Positions 24,828-34,400 of a DNA stretch of 64,000 nt are shown here, piece after piece. The notes below the pieces were generated by a model. The model did not search any database and had not been told where the DNA came from. It saw only the letters and a list, made by a program, of their open reading frames with translations. Source of the stretch: Caulobacter vibrioides (GTDB taxonomy: Bacteria; Pseudomonadota; Alphaproteobacteria; Caulobacterales; Caulobacteraceae); assembly GCF_002310375.3 (NCBI RefSeq), contig NZ_CP023315.3, positions 2,046,001 to 2,110,000 of the forward strand, read 5' to 3'. The translations under genes and the position numbers were made by a program. How positions within the stretch are numbered: the stretch's first letter is position 1; the number at the start of each line of letters is the position of its first letter.

Positions 24828-24917
24828 GGACAGGTGGCCGAGTGGTTTAAGGCAGCGGTCTTGAAAACCGCCGTAGGTGGAAGCCTACCGTGGGTTCGAA
24901 TCCCACCCTGTCCGCCA
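24828..24917 (+). tRNA. tRNA-Ser (anticodon UGA)
   Basis: A 90-base class II tRNA with encoded CCA. Acceptor arms GGACAGG and CCTGTCC pair perfectly, followed by G and CCA. The anticodon loop is CTTGAAA between GCGGT and ACCGC, so the anticodon is TGA, reading UCA/UCG. A long variable arm (GTAGGTGGAAGCCTACC) and T-arm GTGGG-TTCGAAT-CCCAC complete the fold. The serine identity follows from the anticodon and long variable arm. Confidence 0.98.
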
Positions 24918-24956
24918 GACACTCCCGCTCGTGCGGAAAACGCTTTCAGGACAAGC

Positions 24957-25865
24957 ATGTCGGCGACCCGAACCGCGATCTATGGCCAGCCCGACCACGA
25001 TCTGGCGCCCTCCGCGTCGGATGCGCTTCAGCTCTCCCCCTTGATCGTCGGATCGGCGAATCTCGCCGAGGTCGCCGACGAGTCCTTTGACGCTGTGACG
25101 GTTCGTGCGCCGGCGGGCGCGGTCGAGCGTCGTTATGTGCTGGCCCACGCGCTGCGAGCGCTGACCGCCGGCGGACGTCTGACTGTGTTCGCGCCCAAGG
25201 ATCGTGGCGGACTGCGCTTGAAGAAGGAACTTCAGGCGCTGGGCTGCGAGGTCGGCGAGAGCGCGCGTCGTCACAATCGCATCTGCGTATCCCTGCGTCC
25301 CGCCGTGATCCCCGGCCTGGAAGACGCCCTCAAGGCCGGCGCGCCGCGCCAGATCGCCGAGAACGGGCTTTGGACCCAACCTGGCGTCTTCAGTTGGGAC
25401 CGCCTGGACGCCGGCACCAATGCGCTTCTTCAGGTCCTGCCGGCTTTCGCGGGCGTCGGCGCTGATTTCGGCAGCGGCATCGGCCTGCTGGCGCTCAATG
25501 TGCTGGCCTCGCCAAAGGTAACGCAGCTGACCCTGGTCGAGCTGGACCATCGTGCAATCGAGGTGTCGCGGCGCAACGTGACCGATCCGAGGGCGGAGAT
25601 CGTCTGGGCGGACGCGCGTCAGACCGGCCTGAAGGATCTCGACTTCATCGTCAGCAATCCCCCGTTCCATGACGGCGGCGGCGAAGACAAGGCGCTGGGC
25701 CAAGCCTTCATTCGCGCGGCCGCTGACGCCCTGCGCAAGGGTGGCGCTCTGTGGATCGTGGCCAACCGCCACCTGCCCTATGAGGCGATCCTGGCCGAGA
25801 GCTTCGCCAAGGTGCGCCTGGTCGCTGAAGGCGGCGGCTACAAGGTGTTCGAGGCCAAGAAGTGA
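24957..25865 (+). CDS. RsmC/RlmG-like 16S/23S rRNA guanine-N2 methyltransferase
   Basis: A 302-residue SAM-dependent methyltransferase. The start is the ATG 39 bases after the tRNA; the frame upstream crosses the tRNA and is not coding. An N-terminal degenerate methyltransferase-like domain (AVTVRAPAGAVERRYVLAHALRALTAGGRL) precedes the catalytic domain with LPAFAGVGADFGSGIGLLALNVL (motif I), LVELDHRAIEVSRRNV (motif II) and VSNPPFHDGGGEDKALGQAFI (NPPF motif for base flipping). This double-domain build and the NPPFHDG motif mark the RsmC/RlmG group, which modifies G1207 of 16S or G1835 of 23S rRNA. The stop overlaps the start of a pseudouridine synthase gene, supporting a role in rRNA modification. 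Confidence 0.88.
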   Translation: MSATRTAIYGQPDHDLAPSASDALQLSPLIVGSANLAEVADESFDAVTVRAPAGAVERRYVLAHALRALTAGGRLTVFAPKDRGGLRLKKELQALGCEVGESARRHNRICVSLRPAVIPGLEDALKAGAPRQIAENGLWTQPGVFSWDRLDAGTNALLQVLPAFAGVGADFGSGIGLLALNVLASPKVTQLTLVELDHRAIEVSRRNVTDPRAEIVWADARQTGLKDLDFIVSNPPFHDGGGEDKALGQAFIRAAADALRKGGALWIVANRHLPYEAILAESFAKVRLVAEGGGYKVFEAKK

Positions 25866-26602
25866 GCAAGGCGCTCATGGCTCGCCTGGACCGGTTGCTG
25901 GCCAATCTGGGCTATGGCAGCCGCAAGGACGTCCAGGCCCTGGTCGCCGGCGGCAAGGTGGTTCTGGATGGGGTGGTCCTGAAGGACGCCGGCGCTCGCA
26001 TCGCGGTCGACGCGACTCTGCCGGAGCGGATGACCATTCGCGGCGCGCCCGTTGATCCGCCCGCGCCGCTGGTGCTGATCATGCACAAGCCTCTGGGCGT
26101 GGTGTGCTCGCACAAGGAAGACGGCGAGAAGATCTATGATCTGCTGCCGCGCCGCTGGCGCTTACGCGACCCGGGCCTCTCGACAGTCGGTCGTCTGGAC
26201 AAGGACACCAGCGGCCTGATCCTGATCACCGACGACGGCGACTTTTTGCATCGGGTGATCTCGCCGAAGCGTCATGTGCCCAAGACCTATCTGGCGACGC
26301 TGGACCGACCGCTGACTGGCTCAGAGAGCGAGGTCTTCGCCGCCGGAACACTGATGCTGGACAGTGAGGAAAAGCCGCTGCTCCCGGCCAGGCTGGACGT
26401 GGTGGACGCGCAAACCGCGCGCCTGACGATCACCGAGGGGCGCTACCATCAGGTCCGGCGGATGTTCGCAGCGGTCGGCAATCACGTCGTGACCCTGCAT
26501 CGCGAGCGGATCGGCGGCATCGCCCTCCCCGCCGACCTGGAGCCCGGCCAGCATCGCATCCTGTCGGCGGCGGACGCCGAGCGGGTGTTCGCCGATGTCT
26601 GA
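25862..26602 (+). CDS. RsuA/RluB-family pseudouridine synthase
   Basis: A 246-residue enzyme that isomerises uridine to pseudouridine in rRNA. An S4 RNA-binding domain (ARLDRLLANLGYGSRKDVQALVAGGKVVLDG) precedes the catalytic domain, with VGRLDKDTSGLILITDDG containing the catalytic Asp, HKPLGVVCS, and KTYLATL and ITEGRYHQVRRMFAAVGNHV further on. These motifs belong to the RsuA/RluB/RluE/RluF class; which rRNA site it modifies is not decidable. It starts with GTG, overlapping the preceding methyltransferase gene by 4 bases. An ATG 15 bases later is an alternative start. Its stop overlaps the following TusA-like gene. Confidence 0.92.
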   Translation: MSKALMARLDRLLANLGYGSRKDVQALVAGGKVVLDGVVLKDAGARIAVDATLPERMTIRGAPVDPPAPLVLIMHKPLGVVCSHKEDGEKIYDLLPRRWRLRDPGLSTVGRLDKDTSGLILITDDGDFLHRVISPKRHVPKTYLATLDRPLTGSESEVFAAGTLMLDSEEKPLLPARLDVVDAQTARLTITEGRYHQVRRMFAAVGNHVVTLHRERIGGIALPADLEPGQHRILSAADAERVFADV

Positions 26603-26828
26603 ACCGATCATCGTCGACGCGCGGGGCCATCACTGCCCCGTCCCGACCTTGAAGCTGCGCAAGGCGCATGAGACGGCGGCCGCCGGCGCCGAGCTGGTGC
26701 TGTTGGCTACGGATCCCATGGCGAGGATCGACGCGCCGCATTTCGCGGGCCAGGTGGGCGCGACGGTTCTCGACGTCACCGACCTGGACGGCGGCGTGAT
26801 CAGGATTCGGATTCAGAAGGCGCCTTGA
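26595..26828 (+). CDS. TusA-family sulfurtransferase
   Basis: A 77-residue small protein with the TusA sulfur-carrier signature: VDARGHHCPVPTLKLRKA, where Cys15 in CPVP is the persulfide carrier. The domain (alpha/beta two-layer) continues through LVLLATDPMARIDAPHFAGQVGATVLDV. It overlaps the end of the pseudouridine synthase gene by 8 bases. Such proteins relay sulfur from a cysteine desulfurase for tRNA 2-thiolation, molybdenum cofactor synthesis or other uses. No partner Tus genes are nearby, so its route is open. Confidence 0.9.
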   Translation: MSEPIIVDARGHHCPVPTLKLRKAHETAAAGAELVLLATDPMARIDAPHFAGQVGATVLDVTDLDGGVIRIRIQKAP

Positions 26829-27759
26829 GCGCGATCCGGCGCGGCCCTTCCAGCAGCGCGCGCGGCCGCTCGTCGAGCGCGATCTCGACCTCGGTGGCCA
26901 GCGCTCCGCCGAAGAAGATGGCGTTCACGCTCCAGGACAACCAGATCAGGAAGATGATCACGGCGGAAACCGAGCCGTAGGTCGCGCCCAGATGGACGAC
27001 CTTCTCGACGTAAAAGGCGCTGGCCCAGGACATGAAGACGCAGAGCGCCGCAGCGGCGACGCCCCCGGCGATCGAGGCGCGCCAGCCGACGATCCCTCGG
27101 GACATGGCGTAGCGATAGACCAGGCTCATCCCGACCACGATGCCGAAGCTGGCCCAGGTCCATTCGGACTGGATCCAGGAGACGCCCGCCAGCGGGCGCA
27201 GCTCCAGCGCCGACCCGAGCAGGCGCAGGGTCAGGAAGATACCCGACATGATGAAGAGCAGGCCGAAGGCCGCCATCAGGACGAGCAGCGCCATCAGGTT
27301 GAAGCCCAGAAAGCCGCGCTGGTTCTCTTCATCGTGGATGAACGACAGCCCCGCGAGCAGCGCCTTGAAGCCCCGGTGCGCGGCGTAGGCGCCGACGACC
27401 AGCACGACGCCGCTTTGCAGCGAAATGGTCTGGCCGGGCGCATGCGCAAGCCGGGAGAGCTCGTCCTGCACGATCGACCGCGCCCCGGAGGGAATCAGTT
27501 CCGCAATCTTCACCGCCTGCCAAGACGCGGTCTCCGGCGTCAGGAAGAAGCTGTAGAGGCCGATCAGAATCGCCAGGCCCGGGAAGACGGCCAGAAGCGC
27601 GAAAAACGAGACGCCGCCGACGTAAAGCATGACGTCACGGCCCCAAAGGCGAGACAGCGCAAGCCCCAGGACACGGAGGATTTCGCGAACCCAATGGATC
27701 GGATCAAGGTCGAGGTCGCGCCAGCGGATGCGTTGCTGCGGGTCATGCATCCGCCGGAC
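26800..27759 (-). CDS. YihY/virulence-factor-BrkB family membrane protein
   Basis: A roughly 319-residue inner-membrane protein with about six hydrophobic segments. They include VGGVSFFALLAVFPGLAILIGLYSFFL, LQSGVVLVVGAYAAHRGF, LMALLVLMAAFGLLFIMSGIFL, ASIAGGVAAAALCVFMSWASAFYV and SVSAVIIFLIWLSWSVNAIFFGGAL. The block ATYGSVSAVIIFLIWLSWSVNAIFFGGALATEVE is typical of the family. Start choice is uncertain: ATG at 27759 follows GAGAGG, while a second ATG lies at 27750 and a TTG at 27786. Despite old annotation as RNase BN, the family function is unknown. It is convergent with the TusA-like gene, overlapping it by 29 bases. Confidence 0.88.
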   Translation of the reverse strand, partial: VRRMHDPQQRIRWRDLDLDPIHWVREILRVLGLALSRLWGRDVMLYVGGVSFFALLAVFPGLAILIGLYSFFLTPETASWQAVKIAELIPSGARSIVQDELSRLAHAPGQTISLQSGVVLVVGAYAAHRGFKALLAGLSFIHDEENQRGFLGFNLMALLVLMAAFGLLFIMSGIFLTLRLLGSALELRPLAGVSWIQSEWTWASFGIVVGMSLVYRYAMSRGIVGWRASIAGGVAAAALCVFMSWASAFYVEKVVHLGATYGSVSAVIIFLIWLSWSVNAIFFGGALATEVEIALDERPRALLEGPRRIALKAPSESES

Positions 27760-27787
27760 CATGGCCGCGCGGCCTCTCGAAGTCAAA

Positions 27788-27816
27788 GACGCGCCACCTG
27801 GGGGAGGTGGCGCGTC
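27788..27816 (-). terminator. Perfect 12-bp hairpin, probable terminator on the minus strand
   Basis: Arms GACGCGCCACCT (27788-27799) and AGGTGGCGCGTC (27805-27816) are exact inverted complements around five G's. Read on the minus strand the loop is CCCCC and the stem is followed by TTTGACTT. It lies 110 bases downstream of the racemase-like gene stop (27927) and just before the YihY-type gene. A terminator for the racemase-like gene is the simplest reading, although the distance is long and the T-run short. Confidence 0.5.
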
Positions 27817-27926
27817 TCCGCAGGACTTGCCTGAGAACCGATCGCCGCTTCGAGGGACGGATGGGCGCGACGACCGATCGACGCTCGCACCCTAGGGATC
27901 CCAGCCTGAACGGCGCCTGAACGACT

Positions 27927-29054
27927 TCAGAGCGCTCCGGACGCCTTCAGCGCTTCGATCGCCGCAGGGCTGAAGCCCCAATCGGCCAGCGCCTCGTCAT
28001 TGTGTCCGCCAATCTTCGGCGGGGGTCCCTGGATCGCGCCCGGGGTCGCCGAGAAGCGGGGCGCGGGCGCGGGCTGGGTGACGCCGGCCACCTCGACAAA
28101 GGTCTGGCGCGCGGCGTTGTGCGCGTGGCTTGGGGCCTCGTCCATGGTCAGGACCGGGGCGAAGCAGACGTCGGTGGCGTCCATGATGGCGCACCACTCG
28201 GCCTGGGTCTTGGTCTTGATGACCGCCGCCAGCTTCTCGCGCAGCTCCGGCCACTCCTCGCGGCTCATCTGGTGCTGGAACTGCGGATCCGAAATCCCCG
28301 TCTTTTCCAGCAGAAGCAGGTAGAACTGCGGCTCGATCGAGCCGATCGAGATCCACTTGCCGTCGGCGCACTGGTAGGTGTCGTAGAAGTGGGCGCCGCC
28401 GTCGAGCAGGTTGGTCCGCCGCCCTTCGTTCCACATGCCGCCGGCCTTGAAGCCGTAGAACATGGCCATCAGCGAGGCCGCGCCATCGCTCATGGCGCAG
28501 TCGATCACCTGGCCCTGTCCGGTCGAGCGCGCGTGGATCACTCCGGCCAGCAGGCCGAAGGCCAGATACAGCGCCCCGCCCCCGAAATCGCCGACCAGGT
28601 TCAGCGGCGGCACGGGCTTGTCAGTCGTGCCGATGGCGTGCAGGGCGCCGGTGATGGCGATGTAGTTCATGTCGTGGCCGGCGGCCTTGGCGTAGGGACC
28701 CGTCTGGCCCCAGCCGGTCATGCGGCCGAAGACGAGCTTGGGGTTGCGCGCCAGCACGACGTCGGGGCCAAGCCCCAGGCGCTCCATGACCCCAGGCCGG
28801 AAGCCCTCGATCAGGCCGTCCGCCTGTTCCAGCAGCTTCAGGCAAGTCTCGATCGATTCGGGGTTCTTCAGGTCCAGCGCGACGGAACGACGACCCCGCG
28901 CGGTCACGTCGGCGGGAGAGCCGCGCCCCTGGCCCTTGCGGTCGATGCGCACGACATCCGCGCCCAGGTCCGACAGCAGCATGCCGCAGAAGGGCCCCGG
29001 TCCGATGCCGGCGAACTCCACGATCTTAAGTCCCGAAAGCGGCCCCTGGCCCAT
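27927..29054 (-). CDS. CaiB/BaiF CoA-transferase family protein (alpha-methylacyl-CoA racemase-like)
   Basis: A 375-residue enzyme. The start is the ATG preceded by AGGGAGA; the frame runs upstream but has no coding features. The N-terminus [34 protein letters not shown] and [39 protein letters not shown] are typical of the class III CoA-transferase fold. The phrases [27 protein letters not shown] and [20 protein letters not shown] carry the His and Asp pair that racemises alpha-methylacyl-CoA. The closest type is alpha-methylacyl-CoA racemase rather than formyl-CoA transferase. The role is probably in branched-chain or sterol side-chain fatty acid oxidation. It is divergent from popA. Confidence 0.9.
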   Translation of the reverse strand: MGQGPLSGLKIVEFAGIGPGPFCGMLLSDLGADVVRIDRKGQGRGSPADVTARGRRSVALDLKNPESIETCLKLLEQADGLIEGFRPGVMERLGLGPDVVLARNPKLVFGRMTGWGQTGPYAKAAGHDMNYIAITGALHAIGTTDKPVPPLNLVGDFGGGALYLAFGLLAGVIHARSTGQGQVIDCAMSDGAASLMAMFYGFKAGGMWNEGRRTNLLDGGAHFYDTYQCADGKWISIGSIEPQFYLLLLEKTGISDPQFQHQMSREEWPELREKLAAVIKTKTQAEWCAIMDATDVCFAPVLTMDEAPSHAHNAARQTFVEVAGVTQPAPAPRFSATPGAIQGPPPKIGGHNDEALADWGFSPAAIEALKASGAL

Positions 29055-29233
29055 GACGCGATCTCCCTTTCGACCCTTCGAACCTGGCCGATTGGTGGCA
29101 GTAGAGCGATACTGACGTTCGGTCAGGCAAGCCTGGATCGGCGATGCGCGCCGGTTCTTCGATTCACCCCCAGCCTGCGGCGTTGCGCGGCTTTGATGGC
29201 GCGAACCCTCTGCTATGGTGCGGCGTCGAATCC

Positions 29234-29256
29234 CGGCGGCCCCCACAGGGCCGCCG
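29234..29256 (+). promoter_or_regulatory. Hairpin in the popA 5' leader
   Basis: CGGCGGCCC (29234-29242) pairs perfectly with GGGCCGCCG (29248-29256) around CCACA, ending 26 bases before the proposed popA start. The stem is followed by TGTTGTG and not by a T-run, so it may be a transcribed leader structure that affects translation or stability rather than a terminator. No function is known to me. Confidence 0.4.
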
Positions 29257-29282
29257 TGTTGTGTATTCGGGCGGAGGTTGGT

Positions 29283-30608
29283 TTGGCGGTTGACGCCCGG
29301 ATCCTGATCGTGGCGCGTGATGATGTTCGCGTCGGACCGCTGGCCGAAGGGCTGGATCGGTTGGGCTGGCGCACGATCACCGCGCGGGGCCCCTACGCCG
29401 CCCTCGCCGCGCTGGGCGACCTGCCGATCGAGGCCGTGATCGTCGATCTGGCCAGCGCCGGTCCCGAAACCCAGACCCTGGCGCGCCGGCTCAAGGCGGC
29501 GGTCGCTCCGCGTCGCCTGCCGGTCATCGCGATCAGCGAGCCGAACGCCGATTTCAAGAGCCAGTCTTTCGACCTGACGCTCTCCCCGCCCCTGCACCCC
29601 TCGCAAGCGGCTCTGCGGCTGGAGACCCTGGTGCGAACGGCCATCGCCGAGGAGGAGTTCGAGCTGCGGCTCGAGACCTTCGGCGAGCGCGGCCGCCGGC
29701 TCGACCTACCAGAGCCCCCCGACACGCCTTATCACATCCTGGCGGTCGGCGAGCCCGCGCCGCAGTTCCTGGCGCTATCCAACGCGTTGCAGGCCAGCGG
29801 CGCCGAGGTGGTCGGCGCGTTCACGGCCTATACCGCCTTCGACTATCTGCACGAGCGGCCGTTCGACTCGGTGGTGCTGTGGGCGGGCGACAGCCAGCAG
29901 GAGGCGCTGTCGATCGCCGCCGGCATGCGGCGCAACACCCGCCTCTTCCACATCCCGGCTCTGCTGTATCTGAAGGCCGAGAGCTATGTGACGATGTCGG
30001 AGGCGTTCCACCGGGGGGTGTCTGACGTCGCCTCGCCCGAGACGCCCGAGAGCGAGACGGCGATGCGGGTCATGGAGCTGGCCCGCAGCTTCCGTCGCGG
30101 CGAAGCCATCCGAGGGGCGCTGGAAAAGGCGCGCAGTTCGGGCCTGATGGACGCCGCCACCGGCCTTTTCACCCGCGACCTGTTCGCCGCCCACCTGGCG
30201 CGGTTGGCCAGCGCCGCCCGCGAGCGGTCGCGGCCTTTGTCGATCTGCGTGCTGCGCGTCGCCGACAAGCCCGAGACCGTCTGGGCGCGCCAGAACGGCT
30301 GGCTTGACCGGGCCATCCCGCAGATCGGCTCGATGGTGGGACGTCTGGTGCGGGTCGAGGACACGCCGGCGCGTCTGGCGACCGAAGTGTTCGCCCTGGC
30401 CCTGCCCGCCACCAACCAGAACGCCGCCCGCGCCGCCGCCGAACGGATCGCCGCCGTGATCGGCTGCACCGCCTTCGACGCGGGCGAGGACCGCGCGCCG
30501 TTTGTCTGCGAATTCGATATCGGCGTGGCCGAGGTCCAACCGGGCGAAGGCGCGGTGAAGGCCCTCGAGCGGGCGGCGGCCGCGGCGCTCAAGCGCGAAG
30601 CGAGCTGA
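29283..30608 (+). CDS. popA: PopA, c-di-GMP effector with two receiver domains and a degenerate GGDEF
   Basis: A 441-residue protein starting with TTG behind GGAGG. Residue numbering supports this start: the first receiver has its phosphoacceptor at Asp55 ([12 protein letters not shown]), and the RVED I-site places Arg357 where literature on C. crescentus PopA puts it. Two receiver domains (about 5-120 and 145-265) precede a GGDEF-like domain (about 280-441). The catalytic GGDEF is replaced by ATEVF ([10 protein letters not shown] following), so it is not a cyclase. RVED lies five residues before it and is an intact c-di-GMP-binding I-site. In Caulobacter PopA binds c-di-GMP, localises to the old cell pole and recruits the adaptor RcdA and substrate CtrA to ClpXP. 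Confidence 0.95.
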   Translation: MAVDARILIVARDDVRVGPLAEGLDRLGWRTITARGPYAALAALGDLPIEAVIVDLASAGPETQTLARRLKAAVAPRRLPVIAISEPNADFKSQSFDLTLSPPLHPSQAALRLETLVRTAIAEEEFELRLETFGERGRRLDLPEPPDTPYHILAVGEPAPQFLALSNALQASGAEVVGAFTAYTAFDYLHERPFDSVVLWAGDSQQEALSIAAGMRRNTRLFHIPALLYLKAESYVTMSEAFHRGVSDVASPETPESETAMRVMELARSFRRGEAIRGALEKARSSGLMDAATGLFTRDLFAAHLARLASAARERSRPLSICVLRVADKPETVWARQNGWLDRAIPQIGSMVGRLVRVEDTPARLATEVFALALPATNQNAARAAAERIAAVIGCTAFDAGEDRAPFVCEFDIGVAEVQPGEGAVKALERAAAAALKREAS

Positions 30609-30689
30609 AGCTTCGCGCTTGGGGCGCAAGGTCGCGCGTCCTATATGGAACACGTCCGGTAGCGGACGGTATTTCCCCGGGAGTTCGCC

Positions 30690-31334
30690 ATGAGCCAGCC
30701 GCAAGCCATGATCATCGACGTCGTGGCCGATGTCGTCTGCCCGTGGTGCTATCTGGGCTGGCGGCGCCTGAAATCGGCCATCGCCCTGCGTCCCGACCTG
30801 AAGGCTCAGCTGATCTGGCGCCCCTATCAGCTGGATCCGACGCTTCCCGAGGAAGGCGTCGATCGCAAGGCCTACATGGCCCAGAAGTTCAAGGATCCCG
30901 ACAAGCTGAAGGCTGTCCACACCGCGCTGGTCGAAGGCGGCGCCGAGGAAGGTATTGTCTTCAACTTCAACGCCATCGAGCTATCGCCCAACACCAACGC
31001 CGCGCACCGTTTGATCCGTTGGGCCCTGACGGCCGGGGTCCAGGATCAGGTCGTGGAAGCGCTGTTCAAGGCCTATTTCGAGCAGGGTCTCGACATCGGC
31101 GATCCCATCGTGCTGGGCGACATCGCCGAAGCCGCTGGGATGGAGCGCCTGGTGGTGCTGCAACTGCTCTCCGAAGGGGCCGACAAGGAGGCCGTGGCGC
31201 GCGAACACGCCATGGCGGTGCAGGGCGGCGTTACCGGCGTGCCGTTCGCCATCTTCGCGGGCAAGGTCGCCGTCGTCGGCGCGGAATCGCCCGAGCGGAT
31301 AGCCCACGCGATCGACCAGGCCTTGGCGGGTTAG
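30690..31334 (+). CDS. DsbA-family oxidoreductase (FrnE-like)
   Basis: A 214-residue thioredoxin-fold protein with active-site CPWC in DVVADVVCPWCYLGWRRLKSAIA (Cys17 and Cys20) and an inserted helical domain. The late cis-Pro loop is GVTGVPFAIFAGKVAVVGAE. There is no signal peptide, so it is cytoplasmic, like FrnE and 2-hydroxychromene-2-carboxylate isomerase relatives. LIWRPYQLDPTLPEEGVDRKAYM is typical of this subgroup. The ATG has only a weak site (GGGAG, 10 bases before). It follows popA after 81 bases. A repeat element of the CCTCCCCC family starts two bases behind its stop. Confidence 0.9.
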   Translation: MSQPQAMIIDVVADVVCPWCYLGWRRLKSAIALRPDLKAQLIWRPYQLDPTLPEEGVDRKAYMAQKFKDPDKLKAVHTALVEGGAEEGIVFNFNAIELSPNTNAAHRLIRWALTAGVQDQVVEALFKAYFEQGLDIGDPIVLGDIAEAAGMERLVVLQLLSEGADKEAVAREHAMAVQGGVTGVPFAIFAGKVAVVGAESPERIAHAIDQALAG

Positions 31335-31335
31335 A

Positions 31336-31450
31336 AATCCTCCCCCTCGCGGGGGAGGTGTCGGCGCAGCCGGCGGAGGGGAAAGAAGCCGGCTCAACAG
31401 AACCTCCCCCTCCGGCGCTTCGCGCCACCTCCCCCGCTGGGGGGAGGATT
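31336..31450. repeat. Structured intergenic repeat, CCTCCCCC/GGGGGAGG family, copy 1
   Basis: It begins AAATCCTCCCCCTCGCGGGG and ends GGGGGGAGGATT (31439-31450); the outermost bases are complementary. The interior has a GGAGGTGTCGGCGCAGCC segment and a stem GGCGC-TTC-GCGCC. It fills the gap between the convergent dsbA-like gene and mfd and may end both. It is close in sequence and layout to the copy at 48491-48615. Confidence 0.8.
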
Positions 31451-31454
31451 GAGT

Positions 31455-34400
31455 TTACCCCTTCGCCAGTTTCGCCAGGACCGTCAGGATCTTCTCCGCC
31501 GCGTCCAGCCGCTGGGCCGGAGTGTCCCATTCGCCCTTGATGACGACCTTCTGGTCGGGGCGGACCTTCCAGATCAGGCTGTTCTTGGCGACATGCTGCA
31601 TCAGCCCCAGCGGGTTGGCGTAGTTGTCGCCTCGGAAGCTGGCCACCGCGCCCTTGGGACCAACGTCGATCTTGGCGACATTGGCCTCGCGGCACAGGCC
31701 CTTGATGGCGACGACCTTGAGCAAGCTGTCGGTTTCGGGCGGCAGCGGGCCGAAGCGGTCGATCATCTCGGCGGCCAGGGCTTCGCGGTCGGCGGCCTGT
31801 TCGGCGTCGGACAAGCGACGATACAGCGACAGCCGCACATTGAGGTCCGGCACATAGTCGTCCGGGATCATCACGGCCGCGCCGGTGTTGATCTGCGGCG
31901 ACCAGCCACGATCCTCCAGCAGAGCTTCCTGGCCCTGCCGCTGGCGTAGCTCGGCGACGGCGTCTTCCAGCATCTGCTGGTAGAGCTCGACCCCGATCTC
32001 CTTGATATGGCCGCTCTGCTCGTCGCCCAAGAGGTTGCCACCGCCGCGCTGGTCCAGGTCGTGGCTGGCCAGCTGGAAGCCGGCGCCCAGGCTGTCCAGC
32101 GACTGCAGCACCTGCAGGCGCTTCTCGGCCGACAAGGTCAGGGACTTCTCGGCGGGCGTCGTCAGATAGGCGTAGGCGCGGGCCTTGGACCGGCCGACGC
32201 GGCCCCGGATCTGATAGAGCTGGGCCAGACCGAACATGTCGGCGCGGTGGACGATCAGGGTGTTGGCCGACGGGATATCCAGGCCACTTTCGACGATCGT
32301 CGTCGCCAGAAGCACGTCGTACTGGCCCTCGTAGAAGGCCGTCATCACGTCTTCTAGCTGGGTGGCCGCCATCTGACCGTGGCCGACGACGTACTTCACC
32401 TCGGGGACCTGGGTGCGGAGGAACTTCTCGATGTCCTCCAGGTCCTTGATGCGCGGCACAACGTAGTAGGACTGGCCGCCGCGATACTTCTCGCGCAGCA
32501 GGGCCTCGCGCAGGGTGACCGGATCGAACGGGCTGATGTAGGTGCGCACCGCCAGGCGATCGACCGGCGGGGTGGCGATGATCGACATCTCCCGGATGCC
32601 CGACAGCGCCATCTGCAGGGTGCGCGGGATCGGCGTGGCGGTCAGGGTCAGCATGTGCACGTCGGCGCGAAGCTCTTTCAGCTTCTCCTTGTGCTTGACC
32701 CCGAAGTGCTGCTCCTCGTCGACGATGACGAGGCCCAGGTCCTTGAACGACACCTGCTTGGACAGGATGGCGTGGGTGCCGACCACGATCTCGAACTGGC
32801 CGTTGGCCAGGCCCTCGCGGGTCTCGGCGGCTTCCTTGCCGGTGACCAGGCGCGACAGGCGCGTGACCTTGACCGGCCAGCCCTGGAAGCGGTCCTTGAA
32901 GGTCTTGTAGTGCTGGCGGGCCAGCAGCGTCGTCGGGCAGACGATCGCCACCTGCTTTCCGCTCATCGCCACCACGAAGGCGGCGCGTAGGGCGACTTCC
33001 GTCTTGCCAAAGCCGACGTCGCCGCAGATCAGGCGGTCCATCGGCTTGCCGGACGACAGGTCTTCCAGAACGTCGTGGATGGCGCTGAGCTGGTCGTCCG
33101 TCTCCTCGTAGGGGAAGCGGGCGCAGAACTCGTCGAACACGCCGTGCGGCGGGTCGGTTTCCTCGACATGTTTCAGCTGGCGGGCGGCGGCGATCTGGAT
33201 CAGGCCCTCGGCCATGACCCGCAGCCGTTCCTTGGCCTTGGCCTTGCGGCCCTGCCAGGCCGCGCCACCCAGCTTGTCCAGCTGGACGTTCTCGGCGTCG
33301 GCCGCGCCGTAGCGGGTCAAGAGGTCGATATTCTCGACGGGCAGATAGAGCTTGGCCTCGCCGCCATACAGCAGGTCCAGGCAGTCGTGCGGCGCGCCCT
33401 GCACGTCGAGCGTCTTGAGGCCCTCATACCGACCGATGCCGTGGTCGATGTGGACGACGAGGTCGCCGGGCGTGAGCGCGCTGGCCTCGGCCAGGAAGTT
33501 GGCGGCGCGGCGCTTCTTGCGCGGGCGGGCCAGGCGGTCGCCCAGGATGTCGGTTTCGGAGATGACCGCCAGGCTGTCGGTCTCAAAGCCGTGGTCCAGC
33601 GGCAGGACAACCCGCTGTGGGACCTTGGGGTCATTGGCCTTGGCCGCCTGCCAGTAGCCGGCATAGGGGATCTTCTTCAGGCCGTGGTCGGCCAGCATGG
33701 TCCCCAGGCGCTCGGACGAGCCCTCCGACCACGAGGCGAATAGCACGCGCTTGCCTTGAGCGGTCAGCGCCTTGGCGTGGTCGGCGGTCGCTTCGAAGAG
33801 ATTGACGCTGTCCTGGGCGCGCTCGGCGGCGAACACCCGGCCAAGCTTGGCGCCCAGATCGACGACGTCCAGACCCTGCGGCTGGAACGGCGTGAAGCGG
33901 CGATGGGTGCGGTCGGAGAGCTCGCGCTCCCACTCCTCGGCGGTCAGGTACAAGGCCTCGGGCGCCAGCGGACGATAGGCCGACTTGCGATCGGCGCTGG
34001 CGCGCGCCTCATAGGCGTCCTGGATCATGGCCAGGCGCTCATCGCGCGCTTCGGTGGCCTGGTGATCGACGCCGATCAGGGCTCCTGCCGGCAGATAGTC
34101 GAACAGGGTCGCCATCCGCTCGTAGAACAGCGGCAACCAGTGCTCGAGACCGGCGCGACGGCCGCCCTCGCTGACGGCGGCGTACAGCGGATCATCGCCC
34201 GGCGCGCCGAACTCGGCGACATAACCCTTGCGGAAGCGCGAGATGCCATCAGCGTCCAGCAACGCCTCGCTGACCGGCAGAAGGTCGATCTCCTTCAGTT
34301 GCTTGGTCGAGCGCTGGGTCTCGGGATCGAAGGCGCGGATGCTCTCCAGCGTGTCGCCGAACAAATCGAGCCGCACCGGCTCCTCGGCGGCCGGCGGGTA

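Noticed and set aside
24771-24956. A frame starting upstream of the tRNA and reading through it into the methyltransferase gene
   Set aside because: It would translate the tRNA-Ser gene. The ATG at 24957 is the plausible start.
28002-29282. An upstream extension of the popA reading frame by over 400 codons
   Set aside because: This part is antisense to the racemase-like gene. The TTG at 29283 has a ribosome site and gives the PopA residue numbering.
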